In this document: piece after piece, positions 12,636-21,289 of the stretch
How the letters are laid out: every line of letters starts with the position of its first letter
Position numbering within the stretch: position 1 is the stretch's first letter
Virus record (IMG/VR): IMGVR_UViG_3300012012_001320
Coordinates: 1 to 22,121 of that record
From: a virus
Length of the DNA stretch: 22,121 bases
Reading direction: 5' to 3' (one strand)
Translations under genes and position numbers: made by a program
The notes under the pieces: generated by a model
Told to the model about the DNA's origin: nothing
Database searches by the model: none
What the model saw: the letters and a program-made list of their open reading frames with translations, nothing else

Positions 12636-13598
12636 ATGGCCCAGCCCCGTACCGCTCGCGGCTCCTTCCTCGGGGTCGCGCCCGACAACACTACCTACGG
12701 CACCGCCGCCGGCACGCTGACCCACTTTTTCCGGCTCTTCACGGCCGGGATCACGAACGTCTGTAACGATGTTCCGGTCGGGACGCTGGCGGACTCGAAC
12801 AACGCCAGCGAGGTCGTCTCCGTCCACGTCCGGAACGAGCAGAGCATCACGGGCACCGTTGAGATGCCGCTCATGGCCGAAGGGATGGGCCTGCTCATCC
12901 ATCATGCCATGTGGGCGACCGCCACCACGGGCAGCGGCCCCTACACGCACACCAGCACGGTCGCCTCCAGTCGCCCGGCCCTGGGTCTGACCCTTGAGCA
13001 GTGCACCGGCGCCAAGTCGGAGATTTTCCCGGGCGGGCGGATCTCCAAGATGGTGCTCAAGGGCGAGGTTGGCGGGGGCGTGCTGCGCGCGGCCTTCGAC
13101 GTCATCGCCCAGGCCCCGACCGCAGCCCCGGGCACACCGTCTACCCCCACCTACACGGCGAACGAAACCGCCTCGACGGTCGAGTGGTGGCGCGGGGCAA
13201 CGGCCAGCATCGGCGGGAACGCCTACAAGATCCAGTCGTTCGAGATCACCCTTGATCGCAAGCTTGAGCCGATCCGGTCTGTCGGAGCGCTGGTGACTGA
13301 CGATCCGGCAACCAGCACCCGGCCCGAGGTCATGGGCAAGTTCCGCCTCGCTCAGTACGACGATCAGCTCTACGCCGACTACAAGGCCGGCACCGAGGCC
13401 AACGTCACGCTGACCTTTACGAAGGGCACCAAGTCGATCGCCTTCACAGTCGAAAACGCCCACATCGGCAAGTACGCCGAGAATCGCGGAACCGGGCCCA
13501 CGATCATCGATCTGGAGGTGGTGGGCCAGTCGGATAGCTCTGACACCGGCCTCAAGATCGTGATCGTCAACAGCCAGTCCACCTACTCCGCAGCGTGA
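12636..13598 (+). CDS. Major tail tube protein (predicted)
   Basis: Predicted subunit of the hollow tube through which DNA is ejected, 320 aa. The protein is strand-rich with the expected plan: N-terminal arm (FLGVAPDNTTYGTAAGTL), a core with VEMPLMAEGMGLLIHHAMWA, SKMVLKGEVGGGVLRAAFDVIAQ, YKIQSFEITLDRKL, and C-terminal strands (NVTLTFTKGTKSIAFTVENAH, IIDLEVVGQSD). AGGAG at 12623-12627 lies 8 nt upstream of the ATG. It is placed before the chaperone and tape measure, as in most siphophages. There is no sheath gene next to it, so the tail should be non-contractile. Family identity rests on layout and position. Confidence 0.75.
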   Translation: MAQPRTARGSFLGVAPDNTTYGTAAGTLTHFFRLFTAGITNVCNDVPVGTLADSNNASEVVSVHVRNEQSITGTVEMPLMAEGMGLLIHHAMWATATTGSGPYTHTSTVASSRPALGLTLEQCTGAKSEIFPGGRISKMVLKGEVGGGVLRAAFDVIAQAPTAAPGTPSTPTYTANETASTVEWWRGATASIGGNAYKIQSFEITLDRKLEPIRSVGALVTDDPATSTRPEVMGKFRLAQYDDQLYADYKAGTEANVTLTFTKGTKSIAFTVENAHIGKYAENRGTGPTIIDLEVVGQSDSSDTGLKIVIVNSQSTYSAA

Positions 13599-13605
13599 GG
13601 GCAAC

Positions 13606-14127
13606 ATGAGCGCATTTCTCAAGCATCTGGCCACCCTCCCCGCGCCACCCGCCGCCGGAACGCCGCTGATCGTCGACGTCCCCACCAAGGGGATCACCGT
13701 CCGCGCGCGGATGCCGAAGGCGGGCGCCCTGTTCTTCACCTCGGTCGGCACCCTCCTTGCGCACCGCGCCGCGCGCGACGTAGAGCCCGACCCTGGGACC
13801 GCGGATCACCTGCGCGACTTCTACGCGGCCATCGTGTGCGAGACGGTCGACGGCATCGGCCCCATCGGCGGCGCGATTGAGCCCTGCCGCCTCGTGTCGG
13901 TGCGCTCGGACGCCACCCCGGCCGCGCTGGTTGAGTCGGTCGCCTCGGACGGCGACATGCCTGCGCTGTGGATCTGGCAGATCCTCGACGGCACCTCGGC
14001 GAAGATGGTCGGTGATGCCGTCTACACCTTCGCCGGGGAGGGCCGGGCCCTGCCCCCTTTCGTGTCGCCCGCCGATCCCTCGCCACCCTCGCCAGGGTCG
14101 GGCGGGCCTTCGGAGTCGACCCCCTGA
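13606..14127 (+). CDS. Tail assembly chaperone (lambda G analogue)
   Basis: Predicted chaperone that binds the tape measure protein during tail assembly, 173 aa when read without frameshift. It lies between the tail tube and the tape measure, the invariant place of lambda gpG analogues. Residues 1-145 form a mixed domain (TLPAPPAAGTPLIVDVPTKG, LWIWQILDGTSAKMV), and the unshifted C-terminus is a low-complexity Pro/Ser/Gly tail. GAGGG just before the ATG is a reasonable ribosome binding site. A slippery heptamer at 14055-14061 followed by a stem suggests that some ribosomes shift to the -1 frame and make a longer G-T protein ending at 14276. Confidence 0.75.
   Translation: MSAFLKHLATLPAPPAAGTPLIVDVPTKGITVRARMPKAGALFFTSVGTLLAHRAARDVEPDPGTADHLRDFYAAIVCETVDGIGPIGGAIEPCRLVSVRSDATPAALVESVASDGDMPALWIWQILDGTSAKMVGDAVYTFAGEGRALPPFVSPADPSPPSPGSGGPSESTP
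14055..14061 (+). promoter_or_regulatory. Slippery heptamer CCCTTTC for -1 frameshifting
   Basis: CCCTTTC fits the X-XXY-YYZ rule exactly in the chaperone frame: codons CCT (14056) and TTC (14059) can re-pair in the -1 frame as CCC and TTT, keeping Pro and Phe. The -1 frame is open from here to 14276. Confidence 0.75.
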
Positions 14128-14276
14128 CTGTGCTCGATTGGTCACCCCTCCGCCTCGGGTTGGCGCTGGACGCGCTCGACGCTGAGGCCGAAGAGGCCGA
14201 CGAAGCGATCCAGGCCCTGGGCGCGCGGAAAGAGCGGCCCGACATCGTGTATACTATCCCCCTCACCGCCGGCTGA
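14061..14276 (+). CDS. Frameshift extension of chaperone (lambda T analogue), 71 aa
   Basis: Read in the -1 frame after the slip, this adds 71 residues to the first 152 of the chaperone, giving a 223-aa fusion. The extension reads like a real protein: RVARRSLATLARVGRAFGVD, then PLTVLDWSPLRLGLALDAL, then an acidic/helical part (AEAEEADEAIQALGARKER). Lambda and many other siphophages make a gpG-T fusion by this kind of slip just before the tape measure gene. An independent start at GTG 14130 (48 aa) is possible but would lose the well-formed first part. The stop lies 3 nt before the tape measure GTG. Confidence 0.7.
   Translation, partial: RVARRSLATLARVGRAFGVDPLTVLDWSPLRLGLALDALDAEAEEADEAIQALGARKERPDIVYTIPLTAG
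14067..14107 (+). promoter_or_regulatory. Stem-loop stimulating the frameshift
   Basis: GCCCGCC (14067-14073) pairs perfectly with GGCGGGC (14101-14107), and ACCCT/AGGGT (14085-14089 with 14094-14098) forms an inner hairpin with a 4-nt loop. The stem starts 5 nt after the slippery heptamer, the normal spacing for a frameshift stimulator. Confidence 0.65.
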
Positions 14277-14279
14277 TCC

Positions 14280-16730
14280 GTGTCTGATGTCCGCCTATCG
14301 CTGACCCTCACCGACGGCGTCTCCGCCGCGCTGGCCGCCATGGCCGGGGCAGCGGGTCAGGCGGCGGCGGCCGAGGAGAGCCTGCGGGCGGCGCTGGCGC
14401 AGACCGGGGCGGCGTCGGCGGCGACCGCCGCGGCCATCACCTCGACCACCACGGCGACCCGTGGCGCCTCGGCGGCGGCGAGCGAGTTGGGCGCCGACCT
14501 TGAGCGGATGCGGCGCCGGATGGAAGACCTCGCCGCGGTAAATCCCGTGGAGAAGGCGGTCCTGGGCTACCGTAGGGCCGCGGCTGAGGTGCGCGCCTAT
14601 GCCGAGGCCACCGGGGACGCGGCCACGGCGTCTAAGGCCATGGCGGGCCTCGATGCGCGCCTCGCCGCCGTGATCAGCGACCGCAACGCCGCAACGAAGG
14701 CCACCACCACCGCCACGCGCGGGGCCACGGATGCCAGCGTTGGCTTCGCGCAGGCGACACAGAGGGTGGGGATCTCCTCGGGTCAGACGGCGGCGGCGGT
14801 CACCAACCTCCGCGCCCAGTTCGTCGATCTATTTACCCAGATTTCAACCGGCGGATCGCCGATCACCGCCCTCATTCAGCAGGGGCCACAGATCGCCGAG
14901 GCGATGGCCCAGGGCGGCGGCGCGGTGCGCACCCTGACGGGCGCCCTGTCGTTCCTCGCCGGCCCGATCGGCGTGGTCGCGGCGGCGGCGCTGGCGATGG
15001 GCGGCGCCCTGTTCTACGCCAGCAAGCAGGCCGGGGAGGCCGAGGCGAAGGTGCGGGCCAGCGCTGAGGCGGCAGACGCGGCGGCGGCGGCCTATGGGCG
15101 CCTGCGGGACTCGCAGCGGCTCCAGACGGTGCAGGTAGCGGTCGCGGCGGGTGAGCTTGACCCGTCGGCCGTGCGGACAACCCAGGCCACCTTGCAGGCC
15201 GAGGCGCAGTACCGGGACCAGATCAACGCCGCCCGCGCGAAGCAGATCGCGCAGACCACCGCCCTCGCCACGGCCGAGCGGGCGCTGGCGACTGAGTACA
15301 AGCGCAACGGGGGGATCGCCACGGCGACCACCGCGGCGATGGAGGAGCGCATCCGCGCTGCCCGCGCCGGCTTCGAGGCCGCCAAGGGGCAGGTTGACGG
15401 GCTTACGGATCGTGTCGCCGAGACGGCGGCCGGGATCGTCGAGTGGGAGGACTACTCAGGGCGCGCGGCTGGCGCTGTCGGCAAGGTGGCCACGGCGGCC
15501 CGAGACACGGGCGACCGGATGGTGGCTGTCCGCGCCTCGCTGGCGGCCCTGGTGGCCCAGGCCGACGCCTTCGCGCCCCCGGTCGTGTCGGCGCGCGAAG
15601 AGTTGATCAAGATGGGCGCGGTGTTGGACTCGATCCGAGCCGGCGGCGCGGCCCTCGGGATCGACGTGTCGGGCACGGTCGACAGGCTCCAGGCCGAGAT
15701 TGAGCGGCGAGACATCGCCCTGCGACTGGACGCCGTGGGCGCCTACGCGGCTGAGGCGGCGGCAGCCATCGAGGAGGAACTGCAAGGCGTGGTGGAGCGG
15801 GTCAACGCCGAGTTGGCCCTTGACGACCTGATCACCCAGATGGGCGGCTTTGTGCGCTCCACGGTGGACGCGCTGACAGAGGCGGGCGCGCGGGCGGTGC
15901 GCCAGTCGACCGCGGGGCAGGCCGTCTCGGCGCTGGCTGGGGGCGCGTCCGGGGTAATGTCGGCGGTCGGCATGGCTGGCCCGGTCGGGGCCATGGTGGC
16001 CATGGGCTACGACCTGATCACCGGGATCGCGGACGGCTCGCTGATGGAGATCGCGAAGATGCCGACTGAGATCGCCCGGTCGCTGGCGGTCCTGGGTCCG
16101 GCGGTGTCCGACGCCGTTGTGGAGCTGGTAGCGTCGGGAATTCCCGCGCTGATCGAGTCGATCCCGAAGATGATCGACGGCATCCTGCTTGAGGCGATCC
16201 CGGCGCTGGCGGCGCTCCTTTTGGACCCGCGCACCCAAATCGCCATCGTAAAGTCGCTGGTGATGGCCATCGTCCAGTCGATCGGCGGGGTCGCGGAGTA
16301 CATCGTGCGCGCCGCCGGCGAGACATGGCAGCGCGTCTCCAAGGGCGTGTCGGGTCTGTTTTCGGCCGACCGCTGGCGAGAGATCGGCCGGTCCATCGCC
16401 CAGGCCGTGCGCGACTTCTTCGGAGGGGCCGGCAAAAAGGTCAAAAAGGCCGCCAAGTCCGCCGGGGAGACGGTCGCCGAGTGGTGGGAAGAGGCGTTTG
16501 AGTCGGGGACGGCGTATGTCCCGCGCACGGGCGTCTACATGCTCCATCAGGGTGAGCGCGTGGTCAATCGGGCCGGGGTCAACGCCGAGACGGCGCGCAA
16601 GGCGCAGCCGCCAGCCCGGGACGCCGTGCGCCTCGATCGCATCACGATCCTCGACATGGACGGGACCGCGCGCGAGATGCGCAAGTACCTCGGCGCCAAG
16701 GGCCGGGGCGGCCGGTTGGAGTTGACGTGA
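14280..16730 (+). CDS. Tail tape measure protein
   Basis: Predicted tape measure, 816 aa, which sets tail length and is ejected ahead of the DNA. It is alanine-rich and mostly helical, with coiled-coil stretches in residues 40-170 and 255-410. A hydrophobic segment lies at about 221-250 (GALSFLAGPIGVVAAAALAM), with more hydrophobic stretches near 548-585 and 622-675. The C-terminus has the common tape-measure ending YVPRTGVYMLHQGERVVNR (about 747-765). At roughly 1.5 angstroms per residue the tail would be about 120 nm. The GTG at 14280 lies 3 nt after the chaperone extension stop. It is the longest gene of the tail module and precedes the tip genes, as expected. Confidence 0.9.
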   Translation: MSDVRLSLTLTDGVSAALAAMAGAAGQAAAAEESLRAALAQTGAASAATAAAITSTTTATRGASAAASELGADLERMRRRMEDLAAVNPVEKAVLGYRRAAAEVRAYAEATGDAATASKAMAGLDARLAAVISDRNAATKATTTATRGATDASVGFAQATQRVGISSGQTAAAVTNLRAQFVDLFTQISTGGSPITALIQQGPQIAEAMAQGGGAVRTLTGALSFLAGPIGVVAAAALAMGGALFYASKQAGEAEAKVRASAEAADAAAAAYGRLRDSQRLQTVQVAVAAGELDPSAVRTTQATLQAEAQYRDQINAARAKQIAQTTALATAERALATEYKRNGGIATATTAAMEERIRAARAGFEAAKGQVDGLTDRVAETAAGIVEWEDYSGRAAGAVGKVATAARDTGDRMVAVRASLAALVAQADAFAPPVVSAREELIKMGAVLDSIRAGGAALGIDVSGTVDRLQAEIERRDIALRLDAVGAYAAEAAAAIEEELQGVVERVNAELALDDLITQMGGFVRSTVDALTEAGARAVRQSTAGQAVSALAGGASGVMSAVGMAGPVGAMVAMGYDLITGIADGSLMEIAKMPTEIARSLAVLGPAVSDAVVELVASGIPALIESIPKMIDGILLEAIPALAALLLDPRTQIAIVKSLVMAIVQSIGGVAEYIVRAAGETWQRVSKGVSGLFSADRWREIGRSIAQAVRDFFGGAGKKVKKAAKSAGETVAEWWEEAFESGTAYVPRTGVYMLHQGERVVNRAGVNAETARKAQPPARDAVRLDRITILDMDGTAREMRKYLGAKGRGGRLELT

Positions 16731-17569
16731 GCAGCAACGCGACGGCCACGATCTACTGGCAGCCCCGCGGGACCGCGGACGTCGAGACGGTGACCCTCCC
16801 GTGGCTGACAGAGCTTGAGGAGCGGGTGAGCGGTCGGGCGGCCCTGTCGCGCAACGGCGCAGGCTCGGTGGTTCAGTGGACCTCGGCGCCCGAGACGATC
16901 GTGCGCGTCGGCGCGGAGCGGTTCGGAAACCCGGATAGCTCCGCGGTTGAGCGCCAGTTGTACGCCCTTGAGGCGCACCTGCAAGCCGGGGGCGTGGTCG
17001 GGTTCAGTCGCCGGCACGCGAAGACCTGGAGCACGATCAGCGCGGCCTCGTTGATGCCGGCGCGCGGCGACACCACGATCTACGGCCGGGGCAACGGCTT
17101 CACGGCCTACAACGCCGCGGGCACGCTGGCGGTCGGCGACGAGGTCGTGATCGAGGCGGTGCACCCCGACTGCCGCCGCGAGGTGGTGACGGTGGGCTCC
17201 CTGCCCGTTGACCCGCCGATCCACGTCCTGCTCGCGGCGGGGTGCGTGAACAGTTACAGCGGCCTTCCGGCGATCTACCGTTACCGCTGGTTTTGGCCGA
17301 TCCTTCGGATGGCCGACCCGGGCGCGCAGATCGTGACGAGCGAGCGTCGGATGAATTTCACCCTGTCGGTCGACCTGCTCTACCAGCCCGGCCTCGTGCT
17401 CGATGCGTGGTCGGTCGGCCGCGGGTCTGCGTACTCGGTGACAGAGGCGATGAGCGCGCCCGATGGCGCCTCGCTGCCCAGCCTCGATCGGGTGTCGATG
17501 GCCGACATCCTCGCCGCCAGTCGGCGCAGCGGCATCCCGTCGCGCACCCCCGGGGCGTGGCCGCCGTGA
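16727..17569 (+). CDS. Distal tail-like protein candidate
   Basis: A 280-aa protein directly after the tape measure, where siphophages encode the distal tail (Dit) or equivalent minor tail protein. It is strand-rich (ATIYWQPRG, VETVTLPWLTELEERV, HLQAGGVVGFSRRHAKTW, GDEVVIEAVHP, MNFTLSVDLLYQPG) with little helix except near the ends. No signature motif is visible, so the call is positional. The GTG overlaps the tape measure stop, and its own stop overlaps the next GTG. The protein ends in a Pro/Arg-rich tail (SGIPSRTPGAWPP). Confidence 0.55.
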   Translation: MSSNATATIYWQPRGTADVETVTLPWLTELEERVSGRAALSRNGAGSVVQWTSAPETIVRVGAERFGNPDSSAVERQLYALEAHLQAGGVVGFSRRHAKTWSTISAASLMPARGDTTIYGRGNGFTAYNAAGTLAVGDEVVIEAVHPDCRREVVTVGSLPVDPPIHVLLAAGCVNSYSGLPAIYRYRWFWPILRMADPGAQIVTSERRMNFTLSVDLLYQPGLVLDAWSVGRGSAYSVTEAMSAPDGASLPSLDRVSMADILAASRRSGIPSRTPGAWPP

Positions 17570-19080
17570 GCTGGGACGCCACCTTCGCCGAGGCCATCGG
17601 TGGACGCGCCGTGGGCGCTGTGTTCCTCGTGGAACGGGTCGCGCTCTACCACGAGCCCGGCGAGCCCTGGGCCGCGGCGAGCCACCCAGGCTACGGCCTG
17701 GAGGCCTCGATCGTGGCCCAGTCGCTACAGGTGTCGGGGTCGACCGTGACCCCGGTGGACTGGTCGAGCACCATCGGTGAGTGGTCATTCGCTGTCCAGA
17801 CCGATGACCCGGCGGGGCTCTTTCGCGCCCTTCGCCGTGGGGCCGCGGTGCAGGCTTGGGTCGCCGTGAGCGACGGCGGGGCGACCACCGCGCCGCAGCC
17901 CGTGGCGCTGGGCCTCGTGGCCGACATCACGGGCACGCGCGGGTCATGGTTGGTGCGCTGCCTGGATGTCGGCGCACTCCTGCGTAGCCGCCTGGACGCA
18001 CGCACGGGGGGCCTGCGCCTCTTCGCCGACGTTGGCGCATCGACGGCGCTGAGCAGCGCCTACACGCCCGGGGACACGCACCTCGATGTGGTGACCACCG
18101 CGCAGTTCGAGAAACAGACCGGCGGCGCGGGCGTGGTGCGGGTGACGCCGCACACTGGCGATCCGTTCCTGCTGACCTGGACGTCCCTGGGGGTGAGCCC
18201 TACCCGGGTGATGGGCCTGTCGGCGGCCGGGGTGGCTGGCACGACGGCGGTGGGCGCGTCCACGTCGGGCTCGACGGTTGAGTGCCTTGTGTGGCTGGAC
18301 GGTCACCCGATCGACATCGCCCGGCGGGTGCTGACCTCGACGGGGGCGGGCACGAATGGCCCCTGGGACATCTACCCGGCCTCCTGGGGCCTCGGGCTGC
18401 CCTACCGCTACCTCGATGACCCTGACGCGCAGGCCTACCGTAGCGGCGTGGTCAAGGCCTCGGCGTCGGTGACCTACCTGTGGGAGTACGCGCAGGATGA
18501 GGCGGTAGACGATGCGTGGTCGTGGCTGACGGGCTGGCTCGGGGTGGGCGCGATGTTCCCCGCGATGCGGCAGGGGCGGATCACCTTCAGGGGTTGGCAG
18601 CGGGCGCCGCTGCGCTCGGTCGGGTACGCCGCGGAGATTGACGACCGCGACATCTTCGAGATCGAGGCGTGGTCGGCCTATGACTCAGACCACCCCACCG
18701 AGTACCAGCGGGTCACCGTGACAGGGTCGGGCGGGTCTTCGTCGACCACGCTGACCCACGCCAGCACCCTCCCCGCCTACCGCACGCTGGCGGTCGACAT
18801 CAGCGACCGCGCCTCTACCTCCCCGGGCAATCTGGCCGACGACGTGGCCGACCGGTACGAGATCCCGGCCACCGTGATCCCGGAGCGGGTGGAGGTGCGC
18901 GCCTCGATGCGCCTCGCCACGCTGGCCCCGGGCGACCGGGTGCGGCTGACCACCGGCCAGTGCGCCAGCCGGGCCCGCGGTGCGGCGGGCTTCATCGCCG
19001 ACGAGGCGCACGTCGCACAGGTGGCGACGGCGTGGGATGCGGGGTATACACGCCTTGTGCTGCTGATCTACTCGGAGTGA
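17566..19080 (+). CDS. Tail hub/baseplate-like protein candidate
   Basis: A 504-aa protein following the Dit candidate, where tail-associated (Tal/hub) proteins lie. The N-terminal part holds tryptophan-rich strands (VDWSSTIGEWSFAVQTDDP) and an RGAAVQAWVAV segment typical of hub barrels. The middle has GAGVVRVTPHTGDPFLLTW and DGHPIDIARRVLTS, and the C-terminus has APGDRVRLTTGQ and FIADEAHVAQVATAWDAG, which looks like the final barrel of such hubs. No catalytic domain is seen. The GTG at 17566 overlaps the previous stop. I infer a structural tip protein; enzymatic activity is unsupported. Confidence 0.55.
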   Translation: MSWDATFAEAIGGRAVGAVFLVERVALYHEPGEPWAAASHPGYGLEASIVAQSLQVSGSTVTPVDWSSTIGEWSFAVQTDDPAGLFRALRRGAAVQAWVAVSDGGATTAPQPVALGLVADITGTRGSWLVRCLDVGALLRSRLDARTGGLRLFADVGASTALSSAYTPGDTHLDVVTTAQFEKQTGGAGVVRVTPHTGDPFLLTWTSLGVSPTRVMGLSAAGVAGTTAVGASTSGSTVECLVWLDGHPIDIARRVLTSTGAGTNGPWDIYPASWGLGLPYRYLDDPDAQAYRSGVVKASASVTYLWEYAQDEAVDDAWSWLTGWLGVGAMFPAMRQGRITFRGWQRAPLRSVGYAAEIDDRDIFEIEAWSAYDSDHPTEYQRVTVTGSGGSSSTTLTHASTLPAYRTLAVDISDRASTSPGNLADDVADRYEIPATVIPERVEVRASMRLATLAPGDRVRLTTGQCASRARGAAGFIADEAHVAQVATAWDAGYTRLVLLIYSE

Positions 19081-19084
19081 TGCC

Positions 19085-19495
19085 ATGGCCTACGCCTCTA
19101 CCGCCACCGTGGAGCACATCGCCGGGGGATACCCTGAGCGGGTGTTCCGGGTGACCATCGCCGAGACGGACTGCGGCAGCGCGTCCGAGGCGAGCTTCAC
19201 CCTGGCCAGCGCGGGCGGGATTCACCCTGTGCGGGTGGCGCAGATGCACCGCGTCCAGGCCGCCAAGTCTTCGGGCTCGGCGACCACCTTGCAGCCCCGG
19301 CTCGGGGCGGCGGCTGCGGCGACAGGGGTGCAGGTGCAGTACCTCGCCACGGCGGCGGCCCAGGTCGATGACCAGCCCGCGGCGGCGGTTGTGATGTACG
19401 GCACCTCGACGGGGACGTTCTACCACCGGGCGCAGCCCGACACGGGCTCCAACAACGTCGTCACGACCGTCTATATCATCGAGGAAGGCCTGTGA
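19085..19495 (+). CDS. Small tail-tip protein, unknown, 136 aa
   Basis: Not recognised. It is a beta-rich, Ala/Thr/Val-rich protein (RVFRVTIAETDCG, GIHPVRVAQMHRVQAAK, TGVQVQYLATAAA, PAAAVVMYGTS, VVTTVYIIEEGL). Its general style resembles the small protein at 9399-9788, although I see no convincing alignment. The GGAG of the preceding CGGAGTGA serves as ribosome binding site for the ATG at 19085. Located between the hub candidate and the fibre candidate, it may be a fibre-attachment or tip decoration protein. Confidence 0.6.
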   Translation: MAYASTATVEHIAGGYPERVFRVTIAETDCGSASEASFTLASAGGIHPVRVAQMHRVQAAKSSGSATTLQPRLGAAAAATGVQVQYLATAAAQVDDQPAAAVVMYGTSTGTFYHRAQPDTGSNNVVTTVYIIEEGL

Positions 19496-20847
19496 CCGTC
19501 CGCCCGACCTTCACCGGGCCGGCGGCGGTTCCAGTCAATCTGACGCTGGCCCTCTCCCCGGCCACCACCTCCCAGGCCTCCCCCGGGGCCCAGGTCCTCA
19601 CGGCCACCCCCACGGGCGGCACGGGCTCGATCGCCTCCTACACCTGGACGGCCACCTACGTCGCCGACGGAACCAGCGCCGCGGCGCTCCTGTCGGGCAG
19701 CGGTGCCACCCGCACCCTGACGACCACGGCGCCGGGGCAGGTGGTGCAGGTGTCGGTGGTGGCGACAGACAGCGGGAGCCCGACGGCGCAGACCGCGCCC
19801 GCGGTGGCGACTGTGGCGGTCGCCCGGGCCGCGGCGGCGACCCTGACGGCCCCCTCGAAGCAGACCCAGTCTGCGCCCGGGGCCGCGACGGTCACATTCC
19901 CCGCGTCGACGGGCTACGGGACGCTGTCCTACTCGGCCTCCTTCGACAAGCCCGCCGGGTCAGCGGCCACGCTGTCGGGATCGGGCCTGGGCCCGTACAG
20001 TTTCACGACTGACATTGAGGGGCCCTACACGGTGACCCTCACGGTCACGGATACGGACCCAGTCACGTCCACGGTCCTGTCGACCGCGCAGGCGACCGGG
20101 ATCGTCTCGCTGGTGTCGACCGGCGCGATCTGGACGCTGGTGGCCGATGAGGACTTCACGACCTACACGGCCGGCAGCCGCTCGGGTAACGGCACGCTGG
20201 CCCTCGTGAAGGCCGGGACCACGCGCTACACGGCGACGCTCAACGTCTCCTCGGGGACGTGGTCGGCTGGGATTGACGCGGGCGGCCTGTTCATTACGAC
20301 GGCCAGCGCGGGCGCCAACGGCTGCTTCACCTTCCCCGTCACCATTTCGGGGACTGAGTGGTACGCGGTTCAATGGTTGATGGACATCCCGACCCTGTCG
20401 GGGACCTCGGTGACGGCGCGGGCGGCGCTCCAGTCGTCTACGTCGGTCGCGGCGGGGACTGAGTTCCACCCGCTGATCGTCAACAACAACGCGGGCGGCG
20501 GGATCGACCTGAAGGCGAACCTGCGCCTCTCCGGGGTCGCGCAGACGGCTGGGACGTTCCAGACCAACGGCTCCAACCCGGGTCGGGTCTGTGTTACCTG
20601 TGTCGCCAAAGACGGCCAGATTTACTTCACCGTCCACGACTCGGACGCGATGATCGAGATGGCCGAGCTGAACTCCTCGATCATCGGCGGGACGTCGCTC
20701 GGGCCGGCCCGAAACGACACGTCCAGCAACGCGCCGAGCCGGTGGATTCCGTCGCCGGTGAACATCGGTCTGTGTCTCCAGACGGCGGCCGGGTCCGTGG
20801 GGCTGCGGCGGGTCCGGGTCTTTCAAGCCGGGCGGAGGGTCGACTGA
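19492..20847 (+). CDS. Tail fibre/receptor-binding candidate with Ig-like domains
   Basis: A 451-aa Ser/Thr/Ala-rich protein. Residues about 15-110 and 113-207 look like two Ig-like/PKD-type repeats: each starts with a small strand, has a central aromatic strand (SIASYTWTATYVADG, TLSYSASFDKPAG) and ends TVTLTV- or VSVVATDSG-like. The C-terminal ~240 residues (DEDFTTYTAGSR, EWYAVQWLMDIP, QIYFTVHDSDAMIEM) form a strand-rich domain reminiscent of LamG/jelly-roll lectin folds. Such proteins usually bind the host surface. The GTG overlaps the previous stop. No chaperone or enzymatic motif is visible. The role is inferred from domain style and from lying last in the tail module. Confidence 0.6.
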   Translation: MTVRPTFTGPAAVPVNLTLALSPATTSQASPGAQVLTATPTGGTGSIASYTWTATYVADGTSAAALLSGSGATRTLTTTAPGQVVQVSVVATDSGSPTAQTAPAVATVAVARAAAATLTAPSKQTQSAPGAATVTFPASTGYGTLSYSASFDKPAGSAATLSGSGLGPYSFTTDIEGPYTVTLTVTDTDPVTSTVLSTAQATGIVSLVSTGAIWTLVADEDFTTYTAGSRSGNGTLALVKAGTTRYTATLNVSSGTWSAGIDAGGLFITTASAGANGCFTFPVTISGTEWYAVQWLMDIPTLSGTSVTARAALQSSTSVAAGTEFHPLIVNNNAGGGIDLKANLRLSGVAQTAGTFQTNGSNPGRVCVTCVAKDGQIYFTVHDSDAMIEMAELNSSIIGGTSLGPARNDTSSNAPSRWIPSPVNIGLCLQTAAGSVGLRRVRVFQAGRRVD

Positions 20848-21035
20848 TGGATGGCGATCTTGTGTTCATCGAGCCTGTTCACGCGGCGGAGAACGGCGAC
20901 AAGGTCGGCCAGATCGGGCTGACTTTCATTAGCCTCGATCTGTTCGCTGGCGTCATGGCGGGCGACCCCGCGGCCGAGGCGGAGCTGGCGCGGCTCCTGC
21001 GCGCTGAGGCTGTGCGCCTCGGGCTAGCGCCGTGA
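20847..21035 (+). CDS. Hypothetical small protein, 62 aa
   Basis: Not recognised. The ATG overlaps the fibre gene stop (TGATG) and its stop overlaps the next GTG, supporting translation. The first half is strand-like and acidic (LVFIEPVHAAENGDKVGQIG); the second half is an amphipathic helix (DPAAEAELARLLRAEAVRLG). It lies between fibre and lysis genes and may be a small accessory or lysis-timing protein. Confidence 0.6.
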   Translation: MDGDLVFIEPVHAAENGDKVGQIGLTFISLDLFAGVMAGDPAAEAELARLLRAEAVRLGLAP

Positions 21036-21289
21036 GCGGCGAGTCCATCCTCGCGGCGCTGGCCTCCCTGGTGGCGGCGCTGGCCGTGGTCGGCGGGGCG
21101 ATCCTGTGGCTGGCGCGGCTGGCCGTGGCCCCGCTGCTGGCGGCGCACCGGGCGGAGGTCGACAAAGAGGTGGACGCGCTGCGGGCGGAGTTGGCGGCGT
21201 ACCGGGTCGACGTGGCCGAACTACGCGGCGCGGCCCAGCCGGTGCTCAGATCCCTGGAGCGGCTACAGCACACCCTGGAGAGGCGATGA
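21032..21289 (+). CDS. Small membrane/coiled-coil protein: holin or inner spanin candidate
   Basis: An 85-aa protein with an N-terminal hydrophobic region at about residues 5-33 (ILAALASLVAALAVVGGAIL, then WLARLAVAPLL). The remainder is a charged coiled coil (AEVDKEVDALRAELAAYRVD, VLRSLERLQHTLERR). One membrane helix plus a coiled coil fits either a single-pass holin-like protein or an Rz-like inner-membrane spanin. It lies two genes before the endolysin, which supports a lysis role. There is no separate outer spanin lipoprotein that I can see. The GTG overlaps the preceding stop. Confidence 0.6.
   Translation: MSGESILAALASLVAALAVVGGAILWLARLAVAPLLAAHRAEVDKEVDALRAELAAYRVDVAELRGAAQPVLRSLERLQHTLERR

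Noticed and set aside
14130-14276. Independent 48-aa gene before the tape measure
   Set aside because: The same frame is open further upstream with protein-like sequence and joins the chaperone at a slippery heptamer, so it is better explained as a frameshift extension.
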